Assembly (NCBI GenBank): GCA_017558505.1
Contig: JAFYUM010000020.1
Coordinates: 1 to 44,094, forward strand
Direction: 5' to 3'
From: Ruminococcus sp.
GTDB lineage: Bacteria > Bacillota > Clostridia > Oscillospirales > Ruminococcaceae
DNA length: 44,094 bases
Numbering within the stretch: the first letter of the stretch is position 1; each line of letters opens with the position of its first letter. The notes below the pieces were generated by a model. It saw only the letters and a program-made list of their open reading frames with translations, searched no databases and was not told the origin of the DNA. The translations under genes were made by a program, and so were the position numbers. Below, in pieces: positions 34,605-41,729 of the stretch.

Positions 34605-35603
34605 ATGAAAATGAGTTCCAAAACTATAAAACAAATACTCGTACTTGCTGGAATTGCGGCAATTTTCGGCTTGTTTAACCTCAGTATGTACAAGCTGTTT
34701 ACAGGGCGGTTGTCCAACAATTTCAGCGATGCATCACAGGCGAAAATGATTGATGTAGGGAAGTATCTGCCCCATCAGGAGGGGTCGGAGCTTGCACATA
34801 TTGGCTCCACGTTAAAGCTTACAGAAGATTTGCCTGTACTTGACGGAGCAGCTGCACTTGTTCCTGTTTATGCGTCTGTAATTGAAAATGTCTACCCGAA
34901 AGGCTCAGTTACATTCGAGGGCGGCAGTTTTTCCGATGATAACTATTACGGCGAAAATTTTGCAGCGGACAGCAAAATGCAGTATAAAAATACAGTTCGT
35001 GGCTATCAGGCAATTGTTGACGGCACAACTGATATTCTTTTCTGTGCCGCACCCTCAGAGGAACAGAAGAAATATGCCGAAGAAAAGGGCGTGGAACTAG
35101 TATATGTTCCTGTGGGACTGGAGGCATTTGTATTTTTTGTAAATGAAGATAATCCCGTGGATAATCTCACCACATCGCAGATACGTGGGATTTATTCGGG
35201 TGAATATACAAACTGGCAGCAGCTTGGCGGTGCAAATCGCATTATAAATCCAGTAACACGTCTTGAAGGCAGCGGCAGCCAATCAGCAATGAATTCCTTT
35301 ATGGGCGATACTCCCATTGCGAAAAAGTCACCATTTGCCATTACAGGGGCATCAATCGGCTTTTCTTTCCTCTATTATATGGACGGAATTGTGGGAAATA
35401 AGGCGGTTAAAATGCTTTCGCTGAACGGAGTTTATCCCGATTCCGAAAATATTCAGAACGGCAAATATCCCATTATAGCGAGGTTTTTTGCGATTTACAG
35501 AGCCGATAATGACAACGAGAATATACAGGTTCTTGTTGACTGGCTTCTCTCGGACGAGGGACAGGAAATCATTGAAAAAACGGGATATGTTAGAATTAAT
35601 TAA
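34605..35603 (+). CDS. PstS-like phosphate-binding (PBP-like) protein, membrane anchored
   Basis: 332 residues. N-terminal hydrophobic anchor (IKQILVLAGIAAIFGLFNLS). The rest is the PBP-like domain of phosphate ABC transporter receptors: GTTDILFCAAPSEEQKKYAE, VPVGLEAFVFFVNEDNPVDN, LTTSQIRGIYSGEYTNWQQL, and RLEGSGSQSAMNSF, which matches the anion-binding RxxGSGT loop. No permease or ATPase genes follow. It is cotranscribed with two tiny membrane proteins. It may sense or capture phosphate, or do another job in signalling. Length is normal. Confidence 0.82.
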   Translation: MKMSSKTIKQILVLAGIAAIFGLFNLSMYKLFTGRLSNNFSDASQAKMIDVGKYLPHQEGSELAHIGSTLKLTEDLPVLDGAAALVPVYASVIENVYPKGSVTFEGGSFSDDNYYGENFAADSKMQYKNTVRGYQAIVDGTTDILFCAAPSEEQKKYAEEKGVELVYVPVGLEAFVFFVNEDNPVDNLTTSQIRGIYSGEYTNWQQLGGANRIINPVTRLEGSGSQSAMNSFMGDTPIAKKSPFAITGASIGFSFLYYMDGIVGNKAVKMLSLNGVYPDSENIQNGKYPIIARFFAIYRADNDNENIQVLVDWLLSDEGQEIIEKTGYVRIN

Positions 35604-35630
35604 GGGAAACTTCTAAAAATCAGCGTATGT
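35604..35630. repeat. End-like sequence related to the MITE at 13827
   Basis: GGGAAACTTCTAAAAATCAG directly after the PstS-like stop resembles the element ends at 13827 (GGGAACCTATAAAAACC) and its complement (GGGTTCTCTAAAAATC). No matching second end was found nearby. Confidence 0.4.
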
Positions 35631-35644
35631 TTTATTTTGGGAAA

Positions 35645-35837
35645 TGACGATTATGGAATTAAGGGAAAAAGTGAACAGAGAAATCAAATCGGTTATACAA
35701 ACAAAAGATTCAGAATTGAACCTCATAAAGGTGAGTGGCTTGAATTTGACGAACAAAACTATCAACAAATAGTTGAACTGGCTTTGCAATTGATTATGAA
35801 GCATATCGGCTACTTTGATAAACAACATAAATTCTAA
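35645..35837 (+). pseudogene. Small protein gene, probably frameshifted
   Basis: From ATG 35645 one frame gives MTIMELREKVNREIKSVIQT. The adjacent frame, around 35700, continues NKRFRIEPHKGEWLEFDEQN and YQQIVELALQLIMKHIGYF to the stop at 35837. The two halves together look like one protein of about 63 residues with a frameshift. The family is not recognised. Confidence 0.4.
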
Positions 35838-35867
35838 TTTCCATTTTAATTGAATAACACATAACAT

Positions 35868-35892
35868 AAAACGGCTGAATACAGCCGTTTTT
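35868..35892 (+). terminator. Rho-independent terminator
   Basis: 10-bp stem AAAACGGCTG (35868-35877) / CAGCCGTTTT (35882-35891) with a four-base loop. Confidence 0.78.
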
Positions 35893-35974
35893 CGTTGCAT
35901 ACAACAAAGATATGATAATTTTAATGGTATTTTGTACAAACCATGAAAAGTAATTGGTGATCAATTTCAATAGG

Positions 35975-36034
35975 GCATATCACGCTGTTTCTGCATTTGC
36001 AGCCGAAAGTCAGCTTGCCTTTGGCGAAATATGA
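35975..36034 (+). pseudogene. ISAs1 transposase scrap
   Basis: Reads AYHAVSAFAAESQLAFGEI and then a stop. The segment HxVSAFAxExxLxLGE is a conserved part of ISAs1-family transposases that lies upstream of the portion found at 1-384. Too short to be more than a scar. The remaining 35893-36048 shows nothing else. Confidence 0.55.
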
Positions 36035-36048
36035 GTTGAAAAAATGTA

Positions 36049-36077
36049 TTGACAAAATTATCGGCGAGATGTATAAT
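36049..36077 (+). promoter_or_regulatory. Sigma-A promoter of the LRR-cohesin-dockerin gene
   Basis: TTGACA (36049-36054), 17-base spacer, TATAAT (36072-36077). Start at 36144. Confidence 0.82.
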
Positions 36078-36143
36078 AAACATAGAGGTTGCCTATATAG
36101 AGGACTTTTTATGTCTGAATTTTAATATTGAAAGGGTGGTTTC

Positions 36144-38882
36144 ATGAAGTCGAAGAAATTTTTAGCAGTTGTTACAGCTGCAACTATGATTACTGCAAAT
36201 AGTATTACTCCTATGCCGGACAAATTTGTTAATCTTCCTGTAATTAATGCGAATGCAGCTGATATTGTAGCTTCGGGCGAATGCGGTGCTGATGGAGATA
36301 ATGTCATTTGGCAGCTTGACAGCGAGGGAATGCTTACTATCAGCGGTACAGGTGAAATGGAAACATGGGAAACAATTACTGATATACCATGGTATGCTGA
36401 TTATGCTACATCTATTAATAAAATAATTATTGAAAATGGTGTAACAAATATCAGTTTTGCTTCATTTTATGGTTGTAAAAGTTTAACCTTAGTAAAAATT
36501 CCCGATAGTGTAACTGATATAGGTGTAAGTGCTTTTGCCGGATGTATTAAGCTGACATCTATTGAATTGCCGGAGAGTATTGAAAATATTGGAAAAAGTG
36601 CCTTTGAAAACTGTAGTTCTTTATCATCAGTTATTCTTCCCGACGGTATTAAAGGAATTGGCGAACAATCTTTTATGAATTGTAAAAGTCTGACTGATGT
36701 TTCATTTCCCGAAAATGTTGAAAGTATAGGTACAAACGCATTTTACAGATGTAATGATATTACCTCGGTAACAATTGAGAATCCTGATTGTGTAATTGGC
36801 GAATCAGTTGATACTTTCTATGAAACGGTAAAAATTCAAGGTTATGAGGGTTCAACAGCACAGGCATACGCTGAAAAATACAACAGAACATTTGTAGCAC
36901 TTGACGATGAAAAGCCTGCTGTTGAAATAGTTGATTCTGGTGAATGCGGTGCTCAAGGTGATAATGCAACATGGACCCTTGATAATAATGGTACGCTTAC
37001 AATCAGTGGCGAAGGAAAAATAAAATGTGGTTGGAAAGAGTACATTAATCAAGTAAGTTTATCCTCACCAATTAAAAAAGTAATTATTGACGGTAACATT
37101 ACAGAAATTGGAGATCTGACTTTTACTTTTTGTGATAATTTATCAGAAATAACAATTCCTGAAACCGTTACATACATTGGAGAATCAGCTTTCAGTTTCT
37201 GCAGCAATTTAACTTCTATTACGATTCCTGATAGTGTTACAAGTATAGGTGAAGATGCATTCTCTTATTCGGGATTGAATTTAATAACAATTCCAGAAAG
37301 TATTACAAATATAGCTGCTTCAACATTTGCAAATTGTAAAAAACTGACATCAGTAACACTTCCAGATAGTATTACGAGTATTGGATTAGGAGCATTTTCT
37401 GGTTGCGATAAATTGAAAGAAATTAAACTCCCTTCAAGTCTTACTACAATAGGTGACGGTGCATTTGAATTGTGTTTGGGATTGGAAAAAATTGATATTC
37501 CGAAAAATGTTAGTAATATTGGAGAACATGCATTTCTTATCTGTGAAAATTTAACGGCTATAAATGTTGATGAGAATAACGAATATTATACAAGTGAAAA
37601 TGACGTGCTGTTTAATAAAGAAAAGACAACACTTATTCTGTATCCTGCCCAAAAATCAGACAAGAAATATATAATTCCAGATACAGTTACAACTTTATCT
37701 CCATTCTCATTTGCTTTTAATGAAAATTTAACAGAAATTGAAATACCTAATACAATCGCAGTTATAGATGAAAATGTATTCAAAAACTGTTCTGCATTGG
37801 CAGCAGTAATAATTCCTGAAACAGTAAAATCTATCGGAGAAAGTGCATTTGCCGACTGTACTAAACTAACATCAATTACAATTAAAAATCCTGAATGTGA
37901 GATTCTCGATTCAGAAGACACATTCAGCAACTATGAAACGGAAGAACCTTATAAATTGCATTTTGACGGTACAATTTACGGTTATGAGGATTCCACCGCA
38001 CAGGCATACGCTGAAAAATACAACAGAACATTTGTAGCACTTGACGATGAAAAGCTTGTAACTACAACAACAATAACTACCACTTCAACATCTACAACGA
38101 CAACAACTACTGTCGCAGTTGAGGGGAATGTGAGCTGGCAAATGCCTGAAATTACAGTTGAAAAAGGCACAGAGATAATAGAAGTTCCTGTGTTACTTCT
38201 GGATTACGATAATAGTCAGTTGGCTGTTTCAAGTGCAGAGTTTACTCTGACCTACGACTACAATGCATTAGATCTTGTAGAATTGACAAGTAAATCAGAT
38301 GCGTATTGTACAGAAACAATCTTCTCTGCCGCAATAAACCACTTTTCTATTGAAATAGGTTCGGGAAATGCTATTGCAGGAGAACATCTTGCAAATGTAG
38401 TTGTTTTCCGCTTCCGCATAAAAGATATGAGTCTTAATAAGGATTATTTTATAAGAATTAAAAACTTCTGCGCATATGATGCGAACGGACGTAATATATC
38501 CGACCATATTAAAACAAATGATGGACGTATTCGTCTTGTTGAGAAGATTACAACAACAACTACTACATCCACTACAGCCAACTCTACAACAACCACAAGT
38601 ACAACTACATCGACAACAACTACTACAACACCACCTGTAACAACTGAACCTTATTTCATTCTTGGAGATATAAATGCTGACGGCTCTGTTGATTCTTCGG
38701 ACGCTTCACTTGTACTTGCAGAATATGCAAAAATTCAGACGGGCGGAGCAGGTGAGTTTACAAAAACACAGCTTGAATCCGCTGATGTAAACAACGACAA
38801 TGTTGTTGACTCATCTGATGCCTCAAAGATTCTTGCATACTATGCAATGGTGTCTACAGGCAAAAAGCCTACATGGGATTAA
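36144..38882 (+). CDS. Secreted BspA-type leucine-rich-repeat protein with cohesin-like module and dockerin
   Basis: 912 residues. Signal peptide about 1-36. Residues about 44-72 and 262-290 are paired ECGAxGDNxxWxLDxxGxLTISG modules, each leading into LRR_5 repeats (about 95-235 and 300-610), such as IPDSVTDIGVSAFAGCIKLT. Both LRR blocks end in the same segment, YEGSTAQAYAEKYNRTFVAL or YEDSTAQAYAEKYNRTFVAL. A Thr linker follows, then about 655-800 a cohesin-like sandwich (IIEVPVLLLDYDN, AEFTLTYDYNALDLVEL, GEHLANVVVFRFRIKD). A second Thr linker precedes the dockerin (DINADGSVDSSDASLVLAEY, DVNNDNVVDSSDASKILAYY), the same class as in the giant beta-helix protein. LRR_5 proteins usually bind surfaces; with both modules it could be an adaptor scaffold. 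GAAAGGGTGG before the start. Confidence 0.85.
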   Translation: MKSKKFLAVVTAATMITANSITPMPDKFVNLPVINANAADIVASGECGADGDNVIWQLDSEGMLTISGTGEMETWETITDIPWYADYATSINKIIIENGVTNISFASFYGCKSLTLVKIPDSVTDIGVSAFAGCIKLTSIELPESIENIGKSAFENCSSLSSVILPDGIKGIGEQSFMNCKSLTDVSFPENVESIGTNAFYRCNDITSVTIENPDCVIGESVDTFYETVKIQGYEGSTAQAYAEKYNRTFVALDDEKPAVEIVDSGECGAQGDNATWTLDNNGTLTISGEGKIKCGWKEYINQVSLSSPIKKVIIDGNITEIGDLTFTFCDNLSEITIPETVTYIGESAFSFCSNLTSITIPDSVTSIGEDAFSYSGLNLITIPESITNIAASTFANCKKLTSVTLPDSITSIGLGAFSGCDKLKEIKLPSSLTTIGDGAFELCLGLEKIDIPKNVSNIGEHAFLICENLTAINVDENNEYYTSENDVLFNKEKTTLILYPAQKSDKKYIIPDTVTTLSPFSFAFNENLTEIEIPNTIAVIDENVFKNCSALAAVIIPETVKSIGESAFADCTKLTSITIKNPECEILDSEDTFSNYETEEPYKLHFDGTIYGYEDSTAQAYAEKYNRTFVALDDEKLVTTTTITTTSTSTTTTTTVAVEGNVSWQMPEITVEKGTEIIEVPVLLLDYDNSQLAVSSAEFTLTYDYNALDLVELTSKSDAYCTETIFSAAINHFSIEIGSGNAIAGEHLANVVVFRFRIKDMSLNKDYFIRIKNFCAYDANGRNISDHIKTNDGRIRLVEKITTTTTTSTTANSTTTTSTTTSTTTTTTPPVTTEPYFILGDINADGSVDSSDASLVLAEYAKIQTGGAGEFTKTQLESADVNNDNVVDSSDASKILAYYAMVSTGKKPTWD

Positions 38883-38899
38883 AACAACATATACGCTGA

Positions 38900-38920
38900 C
38901 TGCCGCCGATATGGCGGCAG
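38900..38920 (+). terminator. Hairpin after the LRR-dockerin gene
   Basis: 8-bp GC-rich stem CTGCCGCC (38900-38907) / GGCGGCAG (38913-38920), 18 bases past the stop, without a strong T run. Nothing else is recognisable in 38921-39070. Confidence 0.55.
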
Positions 38921-39071
38921 TTGTCGTATGGCGATATATTTATTTGTCACATTAAACAAATAAGAACGAAATTTCTTGTAGCCTACGCTAAAAATGTAGT
39001 GGTTATGTGGAATTAATAAAATGCACATTAATACAGTGAGGATATGTGATATAACCCATCTTTGCCACCAT

Positions 39072-39118
39072 AAAAAAGCGAAACCCCAAGAAAATACGTC
39101 ACTTGGGGCATGTTTTTT
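39072..39118. terminator. Bidirectional terminator
   Basis: CCCCAAG (39084-39090) / CTTGGGG (39102-39108) with AAAAAAGC on the left and GCATGTTTTTT on the right. It would also end the minus-strand frame at 39117-39206. Confidence 0.72.
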
Positions 39119-39206
39119 AATAATTACGATGTAGGTACATTATAATATCTTTACTGATGATATTCTTTTTTCCTTCGCTCATTCGTTCTCTTTTTCTTCT
39201 TCCCAT
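39117..39206 (-). pseudogene. IS256-like transposase, N-terminal scrap
   Basis: 29 codons from an ATG preceded by AGGAGG: MGRRKRERMSEGKKNIISKD then IIMYLHRNY and stop. The opening M(A/G)RRKRExxxEGKxNII resembles IS256-family transposases of gut Firmicutes; what follows does not. A TATAAT box (complement at 39233-39238) and a palindromic CAGTTGACTG lie upstream, perhaps the element end. The stretch 39210-39398 is AT-rich and otherwise featureless. Confidence 0.4.
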
Positions 39207-39398
39207 AATAAATCAGCCTCCTGTGTCTTCTATTATACCACAGTTGACTGTTTTTTTACAGACTTTTTTTCATAGGCTCTTTAAAACAATAGGTTTTTCA
39301 TTATACATAAATATACTCCTAATTGAATTTTTATTAACAACAATATTACTACAGATTTTTGAATTAAGTTTGTATAATTATAACATCTTTTTCTTCAA

Positions 39399-39430
39399 AT
39401 TTCAATATGTAAAGCCCGAAAATCGGGCTT
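39399..39430. repeat. 32-bp dispersed repeat, copy 2, acting as terminator hairpin
   Basis: Identical to 10080-10111. It contains AAGCCCGAAAATCGGGCTT and lies three bases past the stop of the minus-strand gene at 39434, where it could end transcription. Confidence 0.8.
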
Positions 39431-39433
39431 ATT

Positions 39434-39853
39434 CTACATGGACATCCCTATTTCCTCCGTTTCTTCCATTTCGGGTTCTGTAAAGCAAGAGAGGTACTCG
39501 TCAACAGACTGTGAAAGCTCGGACATTTCCGTGGAGGTTGGAATATAGCAATACCAGTTCACATCCTCGTTGTACTTCCAGATATGCGGTTCAATGTCAT
39601 TGCCACTGATATGCTTCACCCCCCACAATTCATTGAAACGGATTAACTGTGTGTCAATCTTTCCCTCACTGCGGTTCATGAGCGTAATCCTGAGTGCGTT
39701 GTACTTGTCACGGATCATCGTGCTTTCGAATTCCATTTTGACCACAATGCCATCATCCAGCCTGTCGATGCAGGATCTTCCTACATACTTCGGATTGCGG
39801 ATATATTCGCAGTATCCCACGATTTTCCGAAGCTCTCGTTCAAAACAGTTCAT
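39434..39853 (-). CDS. Hypothetical protein of mobile-element type
   Basis: 139 residues from 39853, chosen because the broken relative at 6561 shares both this start (MNCFERELRKIVGYCEYIRN) and its GAGGTGATGCAC leader; the frame is open 11 codons further. Soluble and acidic, with a central RLDDGIVVKMEFESTMIRDK and a C-terminal acidic tail (EPEMEETEEIG). No recognised domain. Because its relative is joined to recombinase and element sequences, it is probably cargo of Clostridial integrative elements. Confidence 0.65.
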   Translation of the reverse strand: MNCFERELRKIVGYCEYIRNPKYVGRSCIDRLDDGIVVKMEFESTMIRDKYNALRITLMNRSEGKIDTQLIRFNELWGVKHISGNDIEPHIWKYNEDVNWYCYIPTSTEMSELSQSVDEYLSCFTEPEMEETEEIGMSM

Positions 39854-39887
39854 GTGCATCACCTCTTGAAAATAAAATACAGGCACC

Positions 39888-40100
39888 TACCAAATGGTAA
39901 ATGCCTGTGGTTCATAAGAATGTTCTTATGTAGTATTTTCCTTATCTGTGCGGTAGGATTCCCGCCTTCTAAAATTTCCATTTATTTTATACGGTAGGAC
40001 TCCCGTCTTGTAAAACTCCTATTTGTTTTATATGGTAAGGCTCCCATCTCGTAAAACTCCCAATTTTACAAAATAAGGATGCAAGGGTTTCCCTGCATAG
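39888..40100. ncRNA. Hairpin-rich region with three 41-bp tandem repeats
   Basis: Three 41-base units begin at 39951, 39992 and 40033. Each can form a short hairpin with outer pairs GCGG/CCGC, ACGG/CCGT and ATGG/CCAT, and a second hairpin TAAAAT/ATTTTA, TAAAAC/GTTTTA and TAAAA/TTTTA, so the changes keep pairing. Flanking hairpins: CAGGCA-TACCA/TGGTA-TGCCTG (39890-39918), CATAAGAA/TTCTTATG (39913-39930) and TGCAAGGG/CCCTGCA (40080-40097). It has no coding frame and lies upstream of the minus-strand gene at 39853. Calling it an RNA is inference; strand is undetermined. A decayed copy of the 32-bp repeat lies at 40128-40155. Confidence 0.5.
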
Positions 40101-40160
40101 TGATTATATCATATTTTTGAGAAAAAGCAATATGTAAAGCACAAAAATCGGGATTTCAGC

Positions 40161-40580
40161 TTACAAACAAATTTTATCCTCTGATTTAGTGATAATATAA
40201 CCCCGAAGTTTATGTATATGCTCCTCAATGGCTTTTATCGTTTCTGCGAAAAACTCGTCACTCTGTCCCGTCGGGTCGGGTAGCCCCCAGTTATCATCAA
40301 AATCCCTGCCGATATACGGACAGCCCACATCACAGCCCATTGAAATTGCAATATCGGGAGTTGGAATTTTATCGTAGGTTTTGCTGTATTGCGTAAGCTC
40401 CATATCAATTCCGTACAGCCTTTTCATCAGCCTTACAGCGTCCTGATTGATTTGCGGTTTTGTTTTCGTTCCTGCCGAATAGCTTTCAAAGACATCTCCT
40501 GCGAGGTGTTTTCCGAGTGCTTCTGCAATCTGACTACGACAGGAATTATGCACACATATAAATGCAACTTTCGTTTTCAT
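40161..40580 (-). CDS. arsC: Arsenate reductase, low-molecular-weight phosphatase type
   Basis: 139 residues. The P-loop CVHNSCR (Cys9, Arg15) at the N-terminus binds arsenate. A second redox site has Cys83 and Cys87 in SMGCDVGCPYI, and NWGLPDPTG holds the catalytic aspartate (Asp102). This matches thioredoxin-coupled ArsC (Staphylococcus/Bacillus type), which reduces arsenate to arsenite. Its start overlaps the stop of the membrane FeS protein gene by four bases (ATGA). Last gene of the minus-strand operon. Confidence 0.92.
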   Translation of the reverse strand: MKTKVAFICVHNSCRSQIAEALGKHLAGDVFESYSAGTKTKPQINQDAVRLMKRLYGIDMELTQYSKTYDKIPTPDIAISMGCDVGCPYIGRDFDDNWGLPDPTGQSDEFFAETIKAIEEHIHKLRGYIITKSEDKICL

Positions 40581-41170
40581 TTTGTTTCATCCTTATTCTT
40601 TATTTTACAAATCGTTTGTGTCATCGTACCCATCGGACAAAAAGCACACCAAGTACGGGGCTTGAAAAAGACCATCACAATTAATCCGATGAGAGTGGAT
40701 GTAAGCATCAGACTATAAAATCCAAAAGCAAACTGCGCAACCCAATCAGGCACAAGTCCCACAGTATAAGTCCAATCCCACGGCACACTGAATGTCCAAA
40801 ACAGCTTAATTGCTTCTTTTAGCGTTTCAGCACCTGCAGCTACAAGATATGTATTGAATATCATTACACCGAACATAGTGAGGAAAAAGACAAGAAAGCC
40901 ATAACGAAACCATTTTAAAGACATCCACTTGGGTGTGGGCTTGTTTCTGGAACACTTGCAGCTGAAACCAAGCTTTGAAAAGAGCTGCCCTCTGCCGCAG
41001 TAACGATTACAAAAATGCTTATTACCGCCAAATAGTGCAAATCCCAAAGGCACAAGGAAATCTATCATACCAAGCCAAGCAAATAATATGTTAAAGAAAC
41101 CAAGCGTAAAATAGATGATCGACCATATCCAGAGATAGTTGTACCATTTTTTCTTATTCATCCTGCTCAC
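40577..41170 (-). CDS. 4Fe-4S membrane protein, NapH/CcoG-like
   Basis: 197 residues with about five membrane spans. A cluster of conserved residues, NRYCGRGQLFSKLGFSCKCSR, lies after the second span, and a C-terminal motif RTWCAFCPMGTMTQ provides the CxxCP pair. These match quinol or ferredoxin-linked membrane proteins of the NapH type, although fewer cysteines are present than in a full two-cluster NapH. It overlaps the ferredoxin gene by 17 bases. Electron transfer across or at the membrane is inferred. Confidence 0.78.
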   Translation of the reverse strand: MSRMNKKKWYNYLWIWSIIYFTLGFFNILFAWLGMIDFLVPLGFALFGGNKHFCNRYCGRGQLFSKLGFSCKCSRNKPTPKWMSLKWFRYGFLVFFLTMFGVMIFNTYLVAAGAETLKEAIKLFWTFSVPWDWTYTVGLVPDWVAQFAFGFYSLMLTSTLIGLIVMVFFKPRTWCAFCPMGTMTQTICKIKNKDETK

Positions 41171-41357
41171 GCTCCTTTATTGTGATGCAACCTGCCGGAC
41201 ATACCTTTTCACACTTTCCGCAGCCAATACAATTTTCACTTTTTACGAAGGCGTAACAGCCCTTATGTATAGCAATTGCGTTTTTGGGGCAAACAACAGT
41301 ACATGCACCACAGGCAACACATCTGCGTTTATCAACACAAGCCAATTTCTTAGCCAT
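41154..41357 (-). CDS. 2[4Fe-4S] ferredoxin
   Basis: 67 residues from 41357, which has GGAGAAG before it; the frame is open to 41378. Two cluster motifs: CVACGACTVVCPKNAI and CIGCGKCEKVCPAGCI, both CxxCxxCxxxCP. Overlaps the downstream membrane FeS gene, a clear sign that the two products work together in electron transfer. Confidence 0.9.
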   Translation of the reverse strand: MAKKLACVDKRRCVACGACTVVCPKNAIAIHKGCYAFVKSENCIGCGKCEKVCPAGCITIKEREQDE

Positions 41358-41358
41358 A

Positions 41359-41709
41359 TTAAATCTTCTCCTTTGCAAGTAGTTTCACAACATCGACAGG
41401 CTTCAATACCTTACCCATAGCTATAACCTTTTCATTGACAACAATAGCAGGCATACTCGTCACACCGTAAGCTACGATTTGTTCCATATCCGTGATGTAT
41501 TCAACCTCAACAGAAAGTCCAATTTCAGCGACTGCCTTCTTTGCATATTCATACTGCTCGTGACAGGACTTACAGCCTGCACCCAGCACCTTGATGCTTT
41601 TAATTGCTCCGATTGAAACGCTGTTGACACAGGATGAGCCTTCTGTTTTTTCTGCACAACAACAGCATTTCTTTTCTTCTTTCTTCTTACCCAAACCGAA
41701 TAACGACAT
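41359..41709 (-). CDS. Thioredoxin-fold redox protein with Cys-rich N-terminus
   Basis: 116 residues. N-terminal KKKEEKKCCCCAEK is a run of four cysteines, a likely metal- or arsenic-binding tail. The rest, KVLGAGCKSCHEQYEYAKKA with CxxC and SMPAIVVNEKV with cis-proline, is the small thioredoxin-like family (MTH895/TM0996 type) often encoded beside permeases of the YraQ/ArsP kind. It lies 20 bases downstream of the permease gene. It may hand electrons or thiol-bound arsenic to its partners; that role is inferred. Confidence 0.83.
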   Translation of the reverse strand: MSLFGLGKKKEEKKCCCCAEKTEGSSCVNSVSIGAIKSIKVLGAGCKSCHEQYEYAKKAVAEIGLSVEVEYITDMEQIVAYGVTSMPAIVVNEKVIAMGKVLKPVDVVKLLAKEKI

Positions 41710-41729
41710 AATAGTTTACCTCCATAAAT

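Noticed and set aside
38040..38640. ACA-rich low-complexity tracts as microsatellite elements
   Set aside because: They encode the Thr-rich linkers of the LRR-dockerin protein in frame, and the same kind of linker occurs in the giant dockerin gene.
39951..40063. Possible CRISPR array
   Set aside because: The whole 41-base unit is repeated with scattered changes, including the part that would be spacer. Only three units are present and no cas gene is in the window.
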